Origin: Borrelia turcica IST7
Lineage (GTDB): Bacteria; Spirochaetota; Spirochaetia; Borreliales; Borreliaceae
Direction: 5' to 3'
DNA length: 64,000 nt
Assembly: GCF_003606285.1 (NCBI RefSeq)
Contig: NZ_CP028884.1
Span: 558,001 to 622,000 of the forward strand
Shown here: in pieces, positions 8,085 to 17,379 of the stretch
Layout: each line of letters begins with the position of its first letter
Position numbering within the stretch: position 1 is the stretch's first letter
Translations under genes and position numbers: made by a program
The notes under the pieces: model-generated
The model's input: the letters and a program-made list of their open reading frames with translations, nothing else
Database searches by the model: none
What the model was told of the DNA's origin: nothing

Positions 8085-10885
8085 AGTATCGCAGTATCAA
8101 TAATATAAATAGAGTTTTAATTTTAGTATTTCTTCTTTTATCTTGTGCTCCTTCTAAGTTAAAGACTGATCAGAATTTAGTAAGTGGTCAACTTGAGAAT
8201 GGACTTAAGTATTATATTTATGCTAACAAAACGCCGGAGAAGGCTGTTTATATGGGGATTTTATTTAATGTAGGTTCTTTAAATGAAGAGGAACATGAGA
8301 GAGGATTGGCTCATTACCTTGAGCATATGGCTTTTAAGGGAACAGAAGATTATCCGGGTGGTGAGGGTGTTTTAAAAGTTCTTAAAAAGTTTGGGATGGC
8401 ATTTGGAGCGGATATTAATGCTTATACTTCTTTTGATAAAACTTATTATAGTCTTGATGTGCCGGATGGTAATAATGAGGCAGAAGTTGATGAGGCTTTA
8501 AATGTTTTGAAGAACTGGGCTTCACAGATGGAATTGGATGAAGTAGAAATAGAAAAAGAGCGTAATATTATCATTGAAGAGAAGAAGCTTGGAGAGCGTT
8601 ATCCAAATAGAATTGTGGAAAAAATGTTTAAGTTTATTCTTGGTAATAGTAGATATGCGGACAGATTTCCTATTGGACTTGAAGAGAGGATTTTAGCTTT
8701 TAAATCAGAAGATTTTAAGAAATTTTATAAGAAATGGTATAGACCAGATCTTACTAGTGTCATTATTGTAGGAGACATTGAACCTGACAAGATTGAAGAA
8801 AAAGTAAAAGAAAAATTTTCATCTTTCAAGAAACCTGAGAGTGAGCTTGAAAAGATTAAAATAAATCTAGACACATCAATTAATGAAAAATTTATTAGTG
8901 TAGAGGATTTTGAGACACCATTTCCTGGTGTGATTTTTGTTAAAAAAGATAGTTACAATGTTGTACTTACACCTAGTCATATTAAGAAAAATATTGAGAG
9001 AACCTTATTGAATAGTCTTTTTGCAAATAGGTTTTCTGAGTTAAGGGCTTCTGGAATAAATGATTTTATGTCTTTTAATAAAATTGATTCTCCACTAAAG
9101 TCGGATGATAATTATATTTTAATTGATCAAATTTCTGTTGAATTAAATCCAGATCAATTAAAAGAAGGTCTTGAAGAATTTTTTTATCAAGTAGAGAGAA
9201 TAAAGAAATTTGGATTTACTCAAGGGGAAGTGGATAAGGTTAAGTCTCAACTTATAAGCTCTTATAAGCTAAGTAAAGATAACATAGATAAAAGAAATTC
9301 ATCTACTATTACTAATATTTTAGTAGATGTTGCGACAGAAGATTCTGCCATGCTTGATATGCATGAGTATTATGATATTGCTATTGATCATCTAAATAAA
9401 ATTAGTCTGGCTACAATAACAGGTTTGGCCAAGAGAGAAGCGTCTATAAATGATCATGCTATTATTTATTCTTATTCTAATAAATCTCATCGTGATTTGA
9501 CTCTTGATGAAATCCAGGGAATACAAGAGCTTGCATTAAAAAGAGAAAGTAAGCCTTATGAGGATGTATCAATTCAAGGAAAATTTTTGAAGGAGGACTT
9601 GAAAAACAAAGAGATTATTGATGAGAAAGAATTGTTTGGAGGAGTATCATCATTTACTCTTGAGAATGGAGTTGAAGTTTACTTTAAACATAATGAACAT
9701 AAGAAGAATGTAGTTACTCTTAGTGCAAGTTCTTGGGGTGGATTATTAAATGAGAATGCTGATCTTATACCTGTTTTGGATATGGCGCCGAGTGTCGTTT
9801 CAAATTCAGGTTATGGGGATTATTCTCAACTTCAAGTTGAAAAATATTTGGCAGACAAGGTTGTAAGTTTAAATACAACAGTTAATTTTCAAAAAACAAA
9901 CCTTAGTGGAAGTGCTGAGGTCAAAAACCTTGAAACTCTTTTTGAGCTTATATACTATACATTTAATGAGCCAAAGATAGATGATATTGTTTTACAAAAC
10001 ACTATTAACGATATAAAAGCGGTCATTAAAAGCAGGGAGGATGATTCTAAATATCTTTTTGGACGAGCTGTTAAGGGGTTTTTAAATAATGATGATTATC
10101 GTTACAGAGATATTAAGGAATCTGATTTGAAAAATATGACAAAGGAAATCCTTTTAGATTTTTATAAAAAGAGATTTGCCTATGCAAATAACTTCAAATT
10201 TGTGTTTGTGGGAGATGTAGATTTAAATACAATAAAAACTCTTTCAAGGAAGTATTTGGGTAACTTGAATGCTAAAAAATTGGATGAGTTTAAGGATTTA
10301 GATCATTCTTATAAGAAAGATACGGATAGAATAGTTATAAGGAAAGGTGAGGATTCAAGTAGTATTGTTTATGTTCTTTATCCTTTTGAATTCAATTATA
10401 CACCCGAGAGTACTTTAAACTATCAAGCTTTGGCTTCTCTTTTGACTGATGGTCTTATTAAAAATATTAGAAGGGATATGTCTAGTGTTTATTCAATAAA
10501 CGCATACTTTAATTATTCTGTTAGACGATATAAAAATTCAGATGGTTTTATATATGTAACTTTTACAGTTGAGCCTAAAGTTCTTGATAAAGTCTTAAAA
10601 TCTATACATGAGTATATGCTAGAGAGACAAAAGATAGATTATACAGAAGAAGATTTTGATTATGTTAAGAAAAATATCATTAAAGAAGAGGAAATTAAAT
10701 CTCAATCTAATTTGTATTGGTCTTCCTCAATATTAGATTCAGTTCTGTGGACAGGTACTTTTGAAGATACCATAAGTACTACATTTATTGAAAATAATTT
10801 AAATAAAGATGTTATAAATTCATTGTTAAAGAAAATTAATTTTAATCAGAAGACAGAAATTGTTTTGATGCCAGAAAAAGAATAA
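8081..10885 (+). CDS. M16 family zinc protease, lipoprotein
   Basis: A 934-residue pitrilysin/insulinase-type metalloprotease. The N-terminus LILVFLLLSCAPSK is a lipoprotein signal with Cys22 as the likely acylation site, placing the enzyme in the periplasm or at the cell surface. The inverted zinc motif HYLEH lies in GLAHYLEHMAFKGT, and downstream acidic residues (EVEIEKERNIIIEE) supply the third ligand. A second M16 half starts near residue 530 (FTLENGVEVYFKHNEH) and, as usual, lacks the zinc motif. The start overlaps the upstream stop by 4 bases. It ends one base before a convergent gene, with no visible terminator. Confidence 0.92.
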   Translation: MKYRSINNINRVLILVFLLLSCAPSKLKTDQNLVSGQLENGLKYYIYANKTPEKAVYMGILFNVGSLNEEEHERGLAHYLEHMAFKGTEDYPGGEGVLKVLKKFGMAFGADINAYTSFDKTYYSLDVPDGNNEAEVDEALNVLKNWASQMELDEVEIEKERNIIIEEKKLGERYPNRIVEKMFKFILGNSRYADRFPIGLEERILAFKSEDFKKFYKKWYRPDLTSVIIVGDIEPDKIEEKVKEKFSSFKKPESELEKIKINLDTSINEKFISVEDFETPFPGVIFVKKDSYNVVLTPSHIKKNIERTLLNSLFANRFSELRASGINDFMSFNKIDSPLKSDDNYILIDQISVELNPDQLKEGLEEFFYQVERIKKFGFTQGEVDKVKSQLISSYKLSKDNIDKRNSSTITNILVDVATEDSAMLDMHEYYDIAIDHLNKISLATITGLAKREASINDHAIIYSYSNKSHRDLTLDEIQGIQELALKRESKPYEDVSIQGKFLKEDLKNKEIIDEKELFGGVSSFTLENGVEVYFKHNEHKKNVVTLSASSWGGLLNENADLIPVLDMAPSVVSNSGYGDYSQLQVEKYLADKVVSLNTTVNFQKTNLSGSAEVKNLETLFELIYYTFNEPKIDDIVLQNTINDIKAVIKSREDDSKYLFGRAVKGFLNNDDYRYRDIKESDLKNMTKEILLDFYKKRFAYANNFKFVFVGDVDLNTIKTLSRKYLGNLNAKKLDEFKDLDHSYKKDTDRIVIRKGEDSSSIVYVLYPFEFNYTPESTLNYQALASLLTDGLIKNIRRDMSSVYSINAYFNYSVRRYKNSDGFIYVTFTVEPKVLDKVLKSIHEYMLERQKIDYTEEDFDYVKKNIIKEEEIKSQSNLYWSSSILDSVLWTGTFEDTISTTFIENNLNKDVINSLLKKINFNQKTEIVLMPEKE

Positions 10886-12355
10886 TTAATTTGAATTTTG
10901 GTTAAAAGGTATACTGTTGTCTTTTGCTATTTCGTCTTTGAAAAGGATTAGTAGCTCTCCAGCTATTAGTCCTTTTTCATTCCATATTAGTTCTTCTAAT
11001 TTTAATGCCCATTGTTCATAATTCTTAGTGCCAGATTTGGGAAAATATTTGGTATTGATTAAAAATTCTGCAATATCTTCTTTTGGAATTTGGGCAGTGT
11101 AAGCATAAAATTCATTTATTACTAGATTATTAGACTTAATATCGTAGTCTTTACTATCTAAAAATTTTATCCAAGCTCTTTTGTCTTTTTGAAGAACATT
11201 TTGATTCCAAAAGGTAGAGATTGATTTTCTAATATTATTGTCTGTAAAGAAATACATGTGTAAGATTTCATGCATGAATATTATCATTTGAGCTGCTCTT
11301 GACATAGTTTTATCTTCTGAATAAGTAGCAAATGCAATATTTTTTGATTTATCTTTGACTTTCAATATCTGATTTTCAATATTTGCTAGCTTATTAGTTA
11401 TAATAATGTTTCTTAATATGATCTCTTCTTTATTTAATTTGATATTTAATTTTTTAGCCATATTAAAAAATGTAATTATATCTTCAAGTCTGTAGTTATG
11501 TCCTGTCCATCCTTTTTTGTTTTCTAGTTCTTTGTTTGATAATATTTTTCCTCTAAAGTTTTTTTTCTCTGTAAAAAACGCTAATCTTTTAAGCATTAAA
11601 GATTGGTCTCTTAATTGTTTGAATTTTAGTACATATATATCAGGTTCTGCTATGAGATTAAAGAATTCAAAAGAGTCTCTTCTATAATTTTCTTTTTTAT
11701 AGTTAAAGATGAATTTTAAATCAGAATTTATTGGTTTATTGATATCATAATAGTCATTCATGTTGATATATCCAATTTCACTTATTTGAATCATTTTATT
11801 GTTTTTATTAAATTTTATTTCGTCGTTTTCATTTTCTAGTGATGTGTATTTTATGAGGTTAGATAATACTATTTTTTGAGATTCTTTTTCGGAATATAAT
11901 TCTGCAATTATAGGATTTAATATTTTTTCTTGAGCTTTAAATCCTATGACAGGAAAAATATTCCTGTCAAGATTAAATTCAATAGAATATTCATTTTGAC
12001 TAATTGATATTTTGAGCTTTTTGGGATTTGATTCTTCTGTTTCTGTACTTGGGCTTTTGTTTTCAATATTATTTAGAATAACAGACAAGATATTATTCAT
12101 TTTGATTTCTATTGTTAATTCTTTATCTGGAGTTATTATTTTTGGGATTTTGTATGAATGAGTTTCACTTTGAGTATTGATTTCTATACTTGCATTTTCA
12201 TTTGTTTGAAGGTTTAGTATAAGGGTGTTGAACTCTTCTTTTGGGTCAAAAGATATGATAGTTTGATTATTTTCGTTTATTTGTATTTCTCTTTCATGTG
12301 CATTTATTACATAAAAGCTTGTTAATGAGAATAATAATATTAAAAATTTTTTCAT
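10886..12355 (-). CDS. exported HExxH protein, candidate gluzincin metallopeptidase
   Basis: A longer frame runs into tRNA-Glu and must be wrong. I start at ATG 12355, giving 489 residues beginning MKKFLILLFSLTSFYVINAH, a signal peptide. Residues 362-366 are His-Glu-Ile-Leu-His within FMHEILHMYFF. An E415-FYAY sequence 49 residues later fits the third zinc ligand of gluzincins (Glu followed by A/Y). The N-terminal 280 residues look beta-rich and are of unknown type. No Shine-Dalgarno is visible, and the start codon lies just after a terminator hairpin for the tRNA unit. Peptidase activity is inferred from the motif alone. Confidence 0.65.
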   Translation of the reverse strand: MKKFLILLFSLTSFYVINAHEREIQINENNQTIISFDPKEEFNTLILNLQTNENASIEINTQSETHSYKIPKIITPDKELTIEIKMNNILSVILNNIENKSPSTETEESNPKKLKISISQNEYSIEFNLDRNIFPVIGFKAQEKILNPIIAELYSEKESQKIVLSNLIKYTSLENENDEIKFNKNNKMIQISEIGYINMNDYYDINKPINSDLKFIFNYKKENYRRDSFEFFNLIAEPDIYVLKFKQLRDQSLMLKRLAFFTEKKNFRGKILSNKELENKKGWTGHNYRLEDIITFFNMAKKLNIKLNKEEIILRNIIITNKLANIENQILKVKDKSKNIAFATYSEDKTMSRAAQMIIFMHEILHMYFFTDNNIRKSISTFWNQNVLQKDKRAWIKFLDSKDYDIKSNNLVINEFYAYTAQIPKEDIAEFLINTKYFPKSGTKNYEQWALKLEELIWNEKGLIAGELLILFKDEIAKDNSIPFNQNSN

Positions 12356-12363
12356 TATTGCAT

Positions 12364-12395
12364 AAAAAAAAGAGAACCTAAAAGATCCTCTCTTT
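12364..12395 (-). terminator. rho-independent terminator of the tRNA-Lys/Glu unit
   Basis: On the minus strand a 7-bp stem (AAAGAGA at 12395-12389, TCTCTTT at 12375-12369) with a 13-base loop is followed by a run of Ts. It lies 4 bases after tRNA-Glu and ends 8 bases before the next start codon. Confidence 0.65.
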
Positions 12396-12399
12396 AAAA

Positions 12400-12471
12400 C
12401 ATCCTCTAGGGGAGTCGAACCCCTCTTGCCAGGATGAAAACCTGGAGTCCTAACCGATAGACGAAGAGGAC
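12400..12471 (-). tRNA. tRNA-Glu (TTC)
   Basis: A full cloverleaf can be drawn on the minus strand. The acceptor is GTCCTCT paired with AGAGGAT, with discriminator G. The anticodon loop is TTTTCAT (anticodon TTC) and the T arm contains GGTTCGACTCC. CCA is not encoded. It lies 4 bases downstream of tRNA-Lys(TTT), so they share a transcript. Confidence 0.95.
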
Positions 12472-12475
12472 ACAA

Positions 12476-12548
12476 TGAGCTCAGTAGGACTCGAACCTAC
12501 GACAAACGCCTTAAAAGGGCGCTGCTCTACCACCTGAGCTATGAGCCC
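12476..12548 (-). tRNA. tRNA-Lys (TTT)
   Basis: Cloverleaf on the minus strand. Acceptor GGGCTCA pairs with TGAGCTC, discriminator A. The D arm is AGCTCAGGTGGTAGAGC, the anticodon loop CTTTTAA (anticodon TTT), and the T arm contains GGTTCGAGTCC. CCA is not encoded. Confidence 0.95.
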
Positions 12549-12577
12549 CAGTAAACAAATTAAGTCCACTAAATTTA

Positions 12578-12606
12578 ATGATACAATTTACTTAAAAGCA
12601 TGTCAA
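12578..12606 (-). promoter_or_regulatory. promoter of the tRNA-Lys(TTT)-Glu unit
   Basis: On the minus strand TTGACA (12606-12601) is followed after exactly 17 bases by TATCAT (12583-12578). This is 30 bases upstream of tRNA-Lys(TTT) and close to the sigma-70 consensus. Confidence 0.75.
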
Positions 12607-12640
12607 TATATACTTCTAAATAAGCAAACCTTAATCTCTT

Positions 12641-12713
12641 TGAGCTGCACAGGACTCGAACCTGTAACCGGCGGATTAAGAGTCCGACGCTCTACCACTT
12701 GAGCTAGCAGCCC
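12641..12713 (-). tRNA. tRNA-Lys (CTT)
   Basis: Cloverleaf on the minus strand. Acceptor GGGCTGC pairs with GCAGCTC, discriminator A. The D arm is AGCTCAAGTGGTAGAGC, the anticodon loop CTCTTAA (anticodon CTT), and the T arm contains GGTTCGAGTCC. CCA is not encoded. With the neighbouring TTT isoacceptor, both lysine tRNAs are clustered here. Confidence 0.95.
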
Positions 12714-12734
12714 TTTATTATCAAACTAATAAAT

Positions 12735-12763
12735 AGGATAAGTTTTTATAAGGGCAATGTCAA
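12735..12763 (-). promoter_or_regulatory. promoter of tRNA-Lys(CTT)
   Basis: On the minus strand TTGACA (12763-12758), 17 bases, then TATCCT (12740-12735), 22 bases upstream of the tRNA. The -35 hexamer overlaps the TGA stop codon of the TPR gene. Confidence 0.7.
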
Positions 12764-13395
12764 GAATTATTATTATTTTTTTCAAGATTTTCTAGCAATT
12801 TTTTTGCTTCTAAATGGCTGGGATTTAAGCTTAGTAATGTTGTTAGAGTTTCTTTTGCTAAAGTTTTGTTTTTTGCGTTAATTCTTGCTTTTGCAAGTTT
12901 TAGTAGCAAGTTTTGATTATTTGGTAGAAACCTTAAAGCGTTTTCATATGCAAAATCAGCTTCATTATATCTTTCAAGTTTATAGAAAGAATCTGCTATG
13001 AGATTGTATACTTTTATTATTCGTGCTCCATTTGGGTCAAGACCAATATATTCTTGAAAATATTTAAGTGCATTTTTATATTGCTTTTGAAAAAAATAAG
13101 ATTCTCCTAATGCTTGAATTATTCTTGAATCATATTTTTTTATTTCAAGTCCTTTCATACATTCTATTTCGGCTTTCTTATATTCTCCTGCTCCTATTAG
13201 ACTCCATATAAGTATTACTCTTGCATCTAGGTTATTTGGGTTTTGACTGAGTTCTTCTTGAGTATTTGTAATGGCTTCTTGAAATCTGCCTTCTCTGTAT
13301 AAGAGAAGTGAATCTTCTTTTTCTTGTGCAATTAAAAAATTTGAGCATGATAAGATAAGTAAGATTATCTTTGAAGAAAATCTTTTATATGTCAT
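12760..13395 (-). CDS. exported TPR-repeat protein
   Basis: I start at ATG 13395, which overlaps the bactofilin stop (ATGA) and has GGAGG 5 bases upstream. The 211-residue product begins with a signal peptide or lipoprotein-like leader (IILLILSCSNFLIAQ). It then carries about four tetratricopeptide repeats, for example AIQALGESYFFQKQYKNALK-type helices and YNEADFAYENALRFLPNNQ. TPR proteins act as protein-binding scaffolds. Coupling to a bactofilin suggests an envelope or cytoskeletal partner role. The specific partner is unknown. Confidence 0.85.
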   Translation of the reverse strand: MTYKRFSSKIILLILSCSNFLIAQEKEDSLLLYREGRFQEAITNTQEELSQNPNNLDARVILIWSLIGAGEYKKAEIECMKGLEIKKYDSRIIQALGESYFFQKQYKNALKYFQEYIGLDPNGARIIKVYNLIADSFYKLERYNEADFAYENALRFLPNNQNLLLKLAKARINAKNKTLAKETLTTLLSLNPSHLEAKKLLENLEKNNNNS

Positions 13396-13742
13396 TTTTC
13401 CTCCATTACACAATTTCCTTTAAATATTGCTCCTGAATCTATGAAGAGTTCTTTTGTTTTAATGTTTCCAATTAATTTTCCGGTTTTGTAGATTTTTATT
13501 GTTTCTAAAGCTTCAATATTGCCTTTCATTGTTCCGTGATTTAGAAAATGATTACATTTAATGTCTGCCTCTACATTAGCTTTTTCTCTTAAATATATTG
13601 AACTTGTAGAGTTTATGAGCCCTTTAAGTAAACCCTCAATGATTATTGGCTTATTGCTTTCTATGTATCCTTCAAATTCAAAATTACCCTTTATGACATT
13701 TTGAGTGTTACTTTCTTCAAATTCTAGACTATCTATACTCAT
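13392..13742 (-). CDS. bactofilin family cytoskeletal protein
   Basis: From ATG 13742 (TAGGAG 6 bases upstream) the product has 116 residues. The core is a beta-helix repeat pattern typical of bactofilins (DUF583): VIKGNFEFEGYIESNKPIII, then repeated turns such as EGLLKGLI, ADIKCNHFLNHGTMKGNIEA and GKLIGNIKTKELFI. Flanking tails are short. Bactofilins form membrane-associated filaments that position envelope-growth enzymes. The stop overlaps the following TPR gene, so the two products are probably made together. Confidence 0.85.
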   Translation of the reverse strand: MSIDSLEFEESNTQNVIKGNFEFEGYIESNKPIIIEGLLKGLINSTSSIYLREKANVEADIKCNHFLNHGTMKGNIEALETIKIYKTGKLIGNIKTKELFIDSGAIFKGNCVMEEK

Positions 13743-13813
13743 TATAGCTCCTAAAAATGAATGCTTAAAATGCATTCATTTTTGATTTAAAGTATTTGAA
13801 ACCACATTTACTT

Positions 13814-14509
13814 TTAATCTCTTCTTTGTCCTAAAAATCTTAGTAGATATAGGAATAAATTTATGAAATCTAAGTAAAGTTTTAAAGAAGCCACAACTAC
13901 CATTCTATTTTTAAGTTCCGTTCCATCTTCTAACATTCTGTTCATTTTAGAAATATTTTGAACATCATAAGCTGTTAAACCTGTGAATAATATTACTCCC
14001 AGTAGTGAGATTAAAAAGTTAAGCCCTGAACTTCTGAAGAATATATTGAAAATAGAGGCAATAATAATACCCCATAAACCCATAATAAAATAGCTTCCCA
14101 TTTTTGTAAGGTCTGTGCTTGTTGTGTATCCATAAAAAGACATTGCAAGGAAGGTTAGAGAAGTAATTCCAAATGTGTAAAATATTGAACCTTGGGTATA
14201 TATTAAAAATACAGAAGATAGCGTTACCCCTGTTAATGCTGAGTACCCTAAGAAAAGAGCAGTTGCTGTGCTACTTGATATTTTCTCAATAGCACCACTG
14301 ATTGCATAAACAAGCCCAAATTGTACAAGTATTATAGCCATGAATGACATTGGGTTTGAGAAGATTATGGCTCTCATTATTGCATTTTCGGACGTTGTGT
14401 ATGCAAATACTGCAGATATTAAAAGACCAATTGCCATTAGGCCAAAAACTTGAGCTAAGAATTTATTTTTTATTCTTATCTCTTGTTTATCTTGAGTTAG
14501 TTCAAACAT
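13814..14509 (-). CDS. Bax inhibitor-1 (BI-1/YccA) family membrane protein
   Basis: A 231-residue integral membrane protein with seven hydrophobic segments. The family signature FLGLTAYDVQNI-like sequence is present as ILFTGLTAYDVQNISKM near residue 175-190, with LYLDFINLFLYLLRFLG at the C-terminus. Bacterial BI-1 proteins are proposed pH-sensitive calcium leak channels or FtsH-associated proteins. The ATG has a strong AAGGAGGA site. It follows fusA by 15 bases and is likely in the same operon. Confidence 0.9.
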   Translation of the reverse strand: MFELTQDKQEIRIKNKFLAQVFGLMAIGLLISAVFAYTTSENAIMRAIIFSNPMSFMAIILVQFGLVYAISGAIEKISSSTATALFLGYSALTGVTLSSVFLIYTQGSIFYTFGITSLTFLAMSFYGYTTSTDLTKMGSYFIMGLWGIIIASIFNIFFRSSGLNFLISLLGVILFTGLTAYDVQNISKMNRMLEDGTELKNRMVVVASLKLYLDFINLFLYLLRFLGQRRD

Positions 14510-14524
14510 AATAATTCCTCCTTT

Positions 14525-16603
14525 TTATTTGTTTTTTTCGTTAAATTTTTTACATAATTCATCAAATATAGTGCTTGGAACTTTACCATATCTTAAAAAT
14601 TCCATTGAAAATTCAGCTTTTCCTTGTGTAGAGGATCTTAAAACGGTTGAGAATCCAAACATTTCACTTAAAGGTACTTCAGCTTCAACTTTTGAAAAGC
14701 TTCCCTCTTCAAGAGATCCTAAAATTATACCTCTTCTTTGGTTTAAAAGACCAAACATGTTTCCTTGAAATTCTGTTGGTCCCTCAAGAGTTACTCTCAT
14801 TATTGGTTCAAGTATAGTAGGTTTTGCCTTATTGTAAGCCTCTCTGAATGCTCCAATCGCTGCAAGTTGGAATGCAATGTCGGATGAGTCAACAATGTGA
14901 TATTGCCCATCATTAATTGTAACCTTAATACCGACAATTGGGAATCCAATTAGAGTTCCCTTTTCCATAGCTTTTTGGAATCCCTTATCACATGATGGAA
15001 TATATTCTGTTGGGATTACTCCACCCTTTATGAGGTTTACAAATTCATAAGTTTGCCCTTCTGTGTCAAGTGGTTCCATAAATCCGGCAACTCTTCCAAA
15101 TTGACCTGCTCCACCTGACTGCTTTTTATGTGTGTAGTTGAATTCTGCTTTTCCTGTTATAGTTTCTCTGTATGCCACCTGTGGCATACCTGTATCAACT
15201 TCTGCTTTAAATTCTCTTTTCATTCTCTCAATGTAAACTTCTAAGTGTAACTCTCCCATACCTTGTATTATTGTTTCGTTTGATTCGGGATCTACATAAG
15301 TTTTAAAAGTAGGGTCTTCCTTAGTAAACCTACCAAGAGCCTTGGCCATGTTATCCGCTGATTTTTTATCCTTAGGTTTAACAGATAAAGATATTACTGG
15401 GTCTGGAATATACATTGATGTCATTGAATAATTAATTGAAGGATCACAGAAAGTATCTCCGGATGCACATTCTATTCCAAATAATGCAACAATGTCTCCA
15501 CTACTTCCAGATTCAATATCTTCAGTATTATTGGCGTGCATTCTAATAAGTCTTCCAACTTTGAACTTTTTAGAAGTCCTTGAGTTTATAAGTTCTTGTC
15601 CTTTCTTCAAGATTCCTTGGTATATTCTGACATAAGTTAATTGTCCATATTGGCCATCTTCTAATTTAAATGCAAGTGCCACAGTAGGTAAGGTATCATC
15701 AGTCACAAGGTTAATTTCTTTTTCATTGTCGTTTAAGTCGAGTGCCACATTTTTAATGTCATGAGGAGATGGCAAAAATCTAGTTACAGCGTCGAGTAGA
15801 AGTTGAACTCCCTTGTTTTTGTAAGCAGAGCCCATAAATACAGGACAAAGCTTTAAAGCTAAAGTTCCGGTTCTAATAGCGTCATATATCACGTCCGAAC
15901 TAACATCTTTCCCTTCCATATGAAGTTCCATGAGTTCGTCGTTAAAGTCAGATAAAGCATCAAGCATTATTTCTCGTTTTTCTTTTGCTTCATTTAGTAG
16001 TTCAGCAGGAATTTCTTTTTCTATAATTTCTGTACCGTCTTTTCCTTCAAAGTAATAAGCTTTCATTAAAATGAGGTCTACAACTCCAAGGTGTTTATCT
16101 TCAAGTCCAATTGGAATTTGCATTAAAACGGAGTTTAAGTCAAGCTTTTCTTTAAGTTGTTCTTTTACATTATTAGGATTTGCCCCAGTTTTATCACATT
16201 TATTTACAAATGCAAGACGTGGTACATTATATCTTTTTAGCTGTCTGTCAACTGTAATTGATTGAGATTGAACACCTGCAACAGAATCAAGAACAAGTAT
16301 TGCTCCATCTAGAACCCTAAGTGAACGTTCAACTTCAATAGTAAAGTCAACGTGACCCGGAGTATCAATGATGTTTATAGGATAATCTTTCCATTCAACA
16401 TGAGTTGCAGCTGATGCTATTGTAATTCCCCTTTCTCGCTCAAGTTCCATTGAATCCATTGTTGCCCCAACTCCATCTTTTCCTTTAACTTCATGAATGG
16501 CGTGGATTTTGTTACAATAAAAAAGAATACGTTCTGTAAGTGTAGTTTTTCCTGAATCAATGTGAGCACTGATACCTATGTTTCGCAGTTTTTTATAGTC
16601 CAT
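14525..16603 (-). CDS. fusA: translation elongation factor G (spirochaete EF-G1 type)
   Basis: A 692-residue GTPase that catalyses ribosomal translocation. Visible are the P-loop [10 protein letters not shown], switch [22 protein letters not shown], and domain IV with the tip region ahead of [20 protein letters not shown]. The [18 protein letters not shown] segment after the P-loop is characteristic of the mitochondrial EF-G1/spirochaete branch rather than ordinary bacterial EF-G. Borrelia has two EF-Gs, one for translocation and one for recycling; from memory this locus encodes the translocase. The ATG has AGGAGG upstream. Confidence 0.95.
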   Translation of the reverse strand: MDYKKLRNIGISAHIDSGKTTLTERILFYCNKIHAIHEVKGKDGVGATMDSMELERERGITIASAATHVEWKDYPINIIDTPGHVDFTIEVERSLRVLDGAILVLDSVAGVQSQSITVDRQLKRYNVPRLAFVNKCDKTGANPNNVKEQLKEKLDLNSVLMQIPIGLEDKHLGVVDLILMKAYYFEGKDGTEIIEKEIPAELLNEAKEKREIMLDALSDFNDELMELHMEGKDVSSDVIYDAIRTGTLALKLCPVFMGSAYKNKGVQLLLDAVTRFLPSPHDIKNVALDLNDNEKEINLVTDDTLPTVALAFKLEDGQYGQLTYVRIYQGILKKGQELINSRTSKKFKVGRLIRMHANNTEDIESGSSGDIVALFGIECASGDTFCDPSINYSMTSMYIPDPVISLSVKPKDKKSADNMAKALGRFTKEDPTFKTYVDPESNETIIQGMGELHLEVYIERMKREFKAEVDTGMPQVAYRETITGKAEFNYTHKKQSGGAGQFGRVAGFMEPLDTEGQTYEFVNLIKGGVIPTEYIPSCDKGFQKAMEKGTLIGFPIVGIKVTINDGQYHIVDSSDIAFQLAAIGAFREAYNKAKPTILEPIMRVTLEGPTEFQGNMFGLLNQRRGIILGSLEEGSFSKVEAEVPLSEMFGFSTVLRSSTQGKAEFSMEFLRYGKVPSTIFDELCKKFNEKNK

Positions 16604-16962
16604 GGGACATTTTTCCTCCTAAGTTTGTATAATAGAAAACTAATTACCTTAGTTATTTTACATGATTTTTTTCAAAAAAGCTATTTTAACTGTGTTGAGT
16701 AGGTTTGACTTAAGATTAAAGTATTCATGCTTATAAATAAGTATCATATGAAATTGTAGGTGAAAAGGGCATGATTATAATAATCAATTTGCTTTTAATT
16801 TCTCTTGACTAAATTTTATTTAATATATACAATTTGTCATAAGGAATATATCATTTAGTAAATTTTGATTTTATTGATTAAAAATTCTTATATTTAATGA
16901 ATTTACTCTTTCTTTACTTTATATTTTATACTCCTAAGAATAACCATTTGGAGGGTATAAGT
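16604..16962. other. divergent intergenic region, fusA / KTSC gene
   Basis: This 359-bp gap contains no coding ORF I trust. It holds the AGGAGG of fusA near its left end and a minus-strand TATTAT about 30 bases upstream of fusA. A perfect 7-bp dyad, TGATTAT-A-ATAATCA, lies at 16772-16786. The rightward promoter is listed separately. The dyad lies 18 bp before that promoter's -35, where an activator or repressor could bind. Confidence 0.5.
16805..16833 (+). promoter_or_regulatory. sigma-70-type promoter for the KTSC gene
   Basis: TTGACT (16805-16810), 17 bases, TACAAT (16828-16833). The predicted leader to TTG 16963 is about 120 bases, unusually long for this window. Confidence 0.6.
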
Positions 16963-17190
16963 TTGAATACTTTAACAATATCTCATGAGTTGAGCAAAAT
17001 ATGTCAAGTTGATTATGACTCTGCTTTGTCTGAGCTTTCTGTGTTTTTTAAGGACGGAAGAGCTTATAAGTATTTTAAGATTGAACCAAGACATTTTAAT
17101 ATAATATCTAAGCTTGTTCAAGAGAGAAAATCAGTTGGTAAATATTTAACTGAGCATATATTTAACAAATATGACCAAGAAAAGCTTTAA
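16963..17190 (+). CDS. KTSC-domain small protein
   Basis: I start at TTG 16963, because GGAGGG lies 8 bases upstream; an ATG at 16897 has no ribosome site. The 75-residue product fits the KTSC domain pattern. It has CQVDYDSALSELSVFFKDGR, AYKYFKIEPRHFNII and, near the end, KSVGKYLTEHIFNKY. The domain occurs alone or fused to lysyl-tRNA synthetase and nucleases, and its function is unknown. It is a single-gene unit with its own promoter and a strong terminator. Confidence 0.7.
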   Translation: MNTLTISHELSKICQVDYDSALSELSVFFKDGRAYKYFKIEPRHFNIISKLVQERKSVGKYLTEHIFNKYDQEKL

Positions 17191-17205
17191 TTTTAGTTAG
17201 TAGGG

Positions 17206-17238
17206 AAGGGTTCCTAGTATACTGGGAACCCTTTTTTT
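17206..17238 (+). terminator. strong rho-independent terminator
   Basis: A 9-bp stem, AAGGGTTCC (17206-17214) with GGAACCCTT (17225-17233), a 10-base loop and a run of Ts. This is the clearest terminator in the window. Confidence 0.92.
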
Positions 17239-17305
17239 ATTTACTTACTGTTTAAATTGAGTGTTAGTTTAAATATTTAAAAGGAAAAAGTTTAAAAATA
17301 TTGAA

Positions 17306-17334
17306 TTGAGCTTTATTGACATAAGATATATTAT
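17306..17334 (+). promoter_or_regulatory. candidate promoter of the exported barrel gene
   Basis: TTGAGC (17306-17311), 17 bases, TATTAT (17329-17334), about 45 bases upstream of the ATG at 17380. A TTGACA at 17316 has no suitably spaced -10. Confidence 0.5.
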
Positions 17335-17379
17335 TATAAGTAGTTAAACTTTGTGGTTTATATGGTAAAGGTGGAAGAT

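Noticed and set aside
12356-12475. N-terminal extension of the HExxH protein
   Set aside because: It would translate through tRNA-Glu and its terminator; a normal signal peptide starts at 12355.
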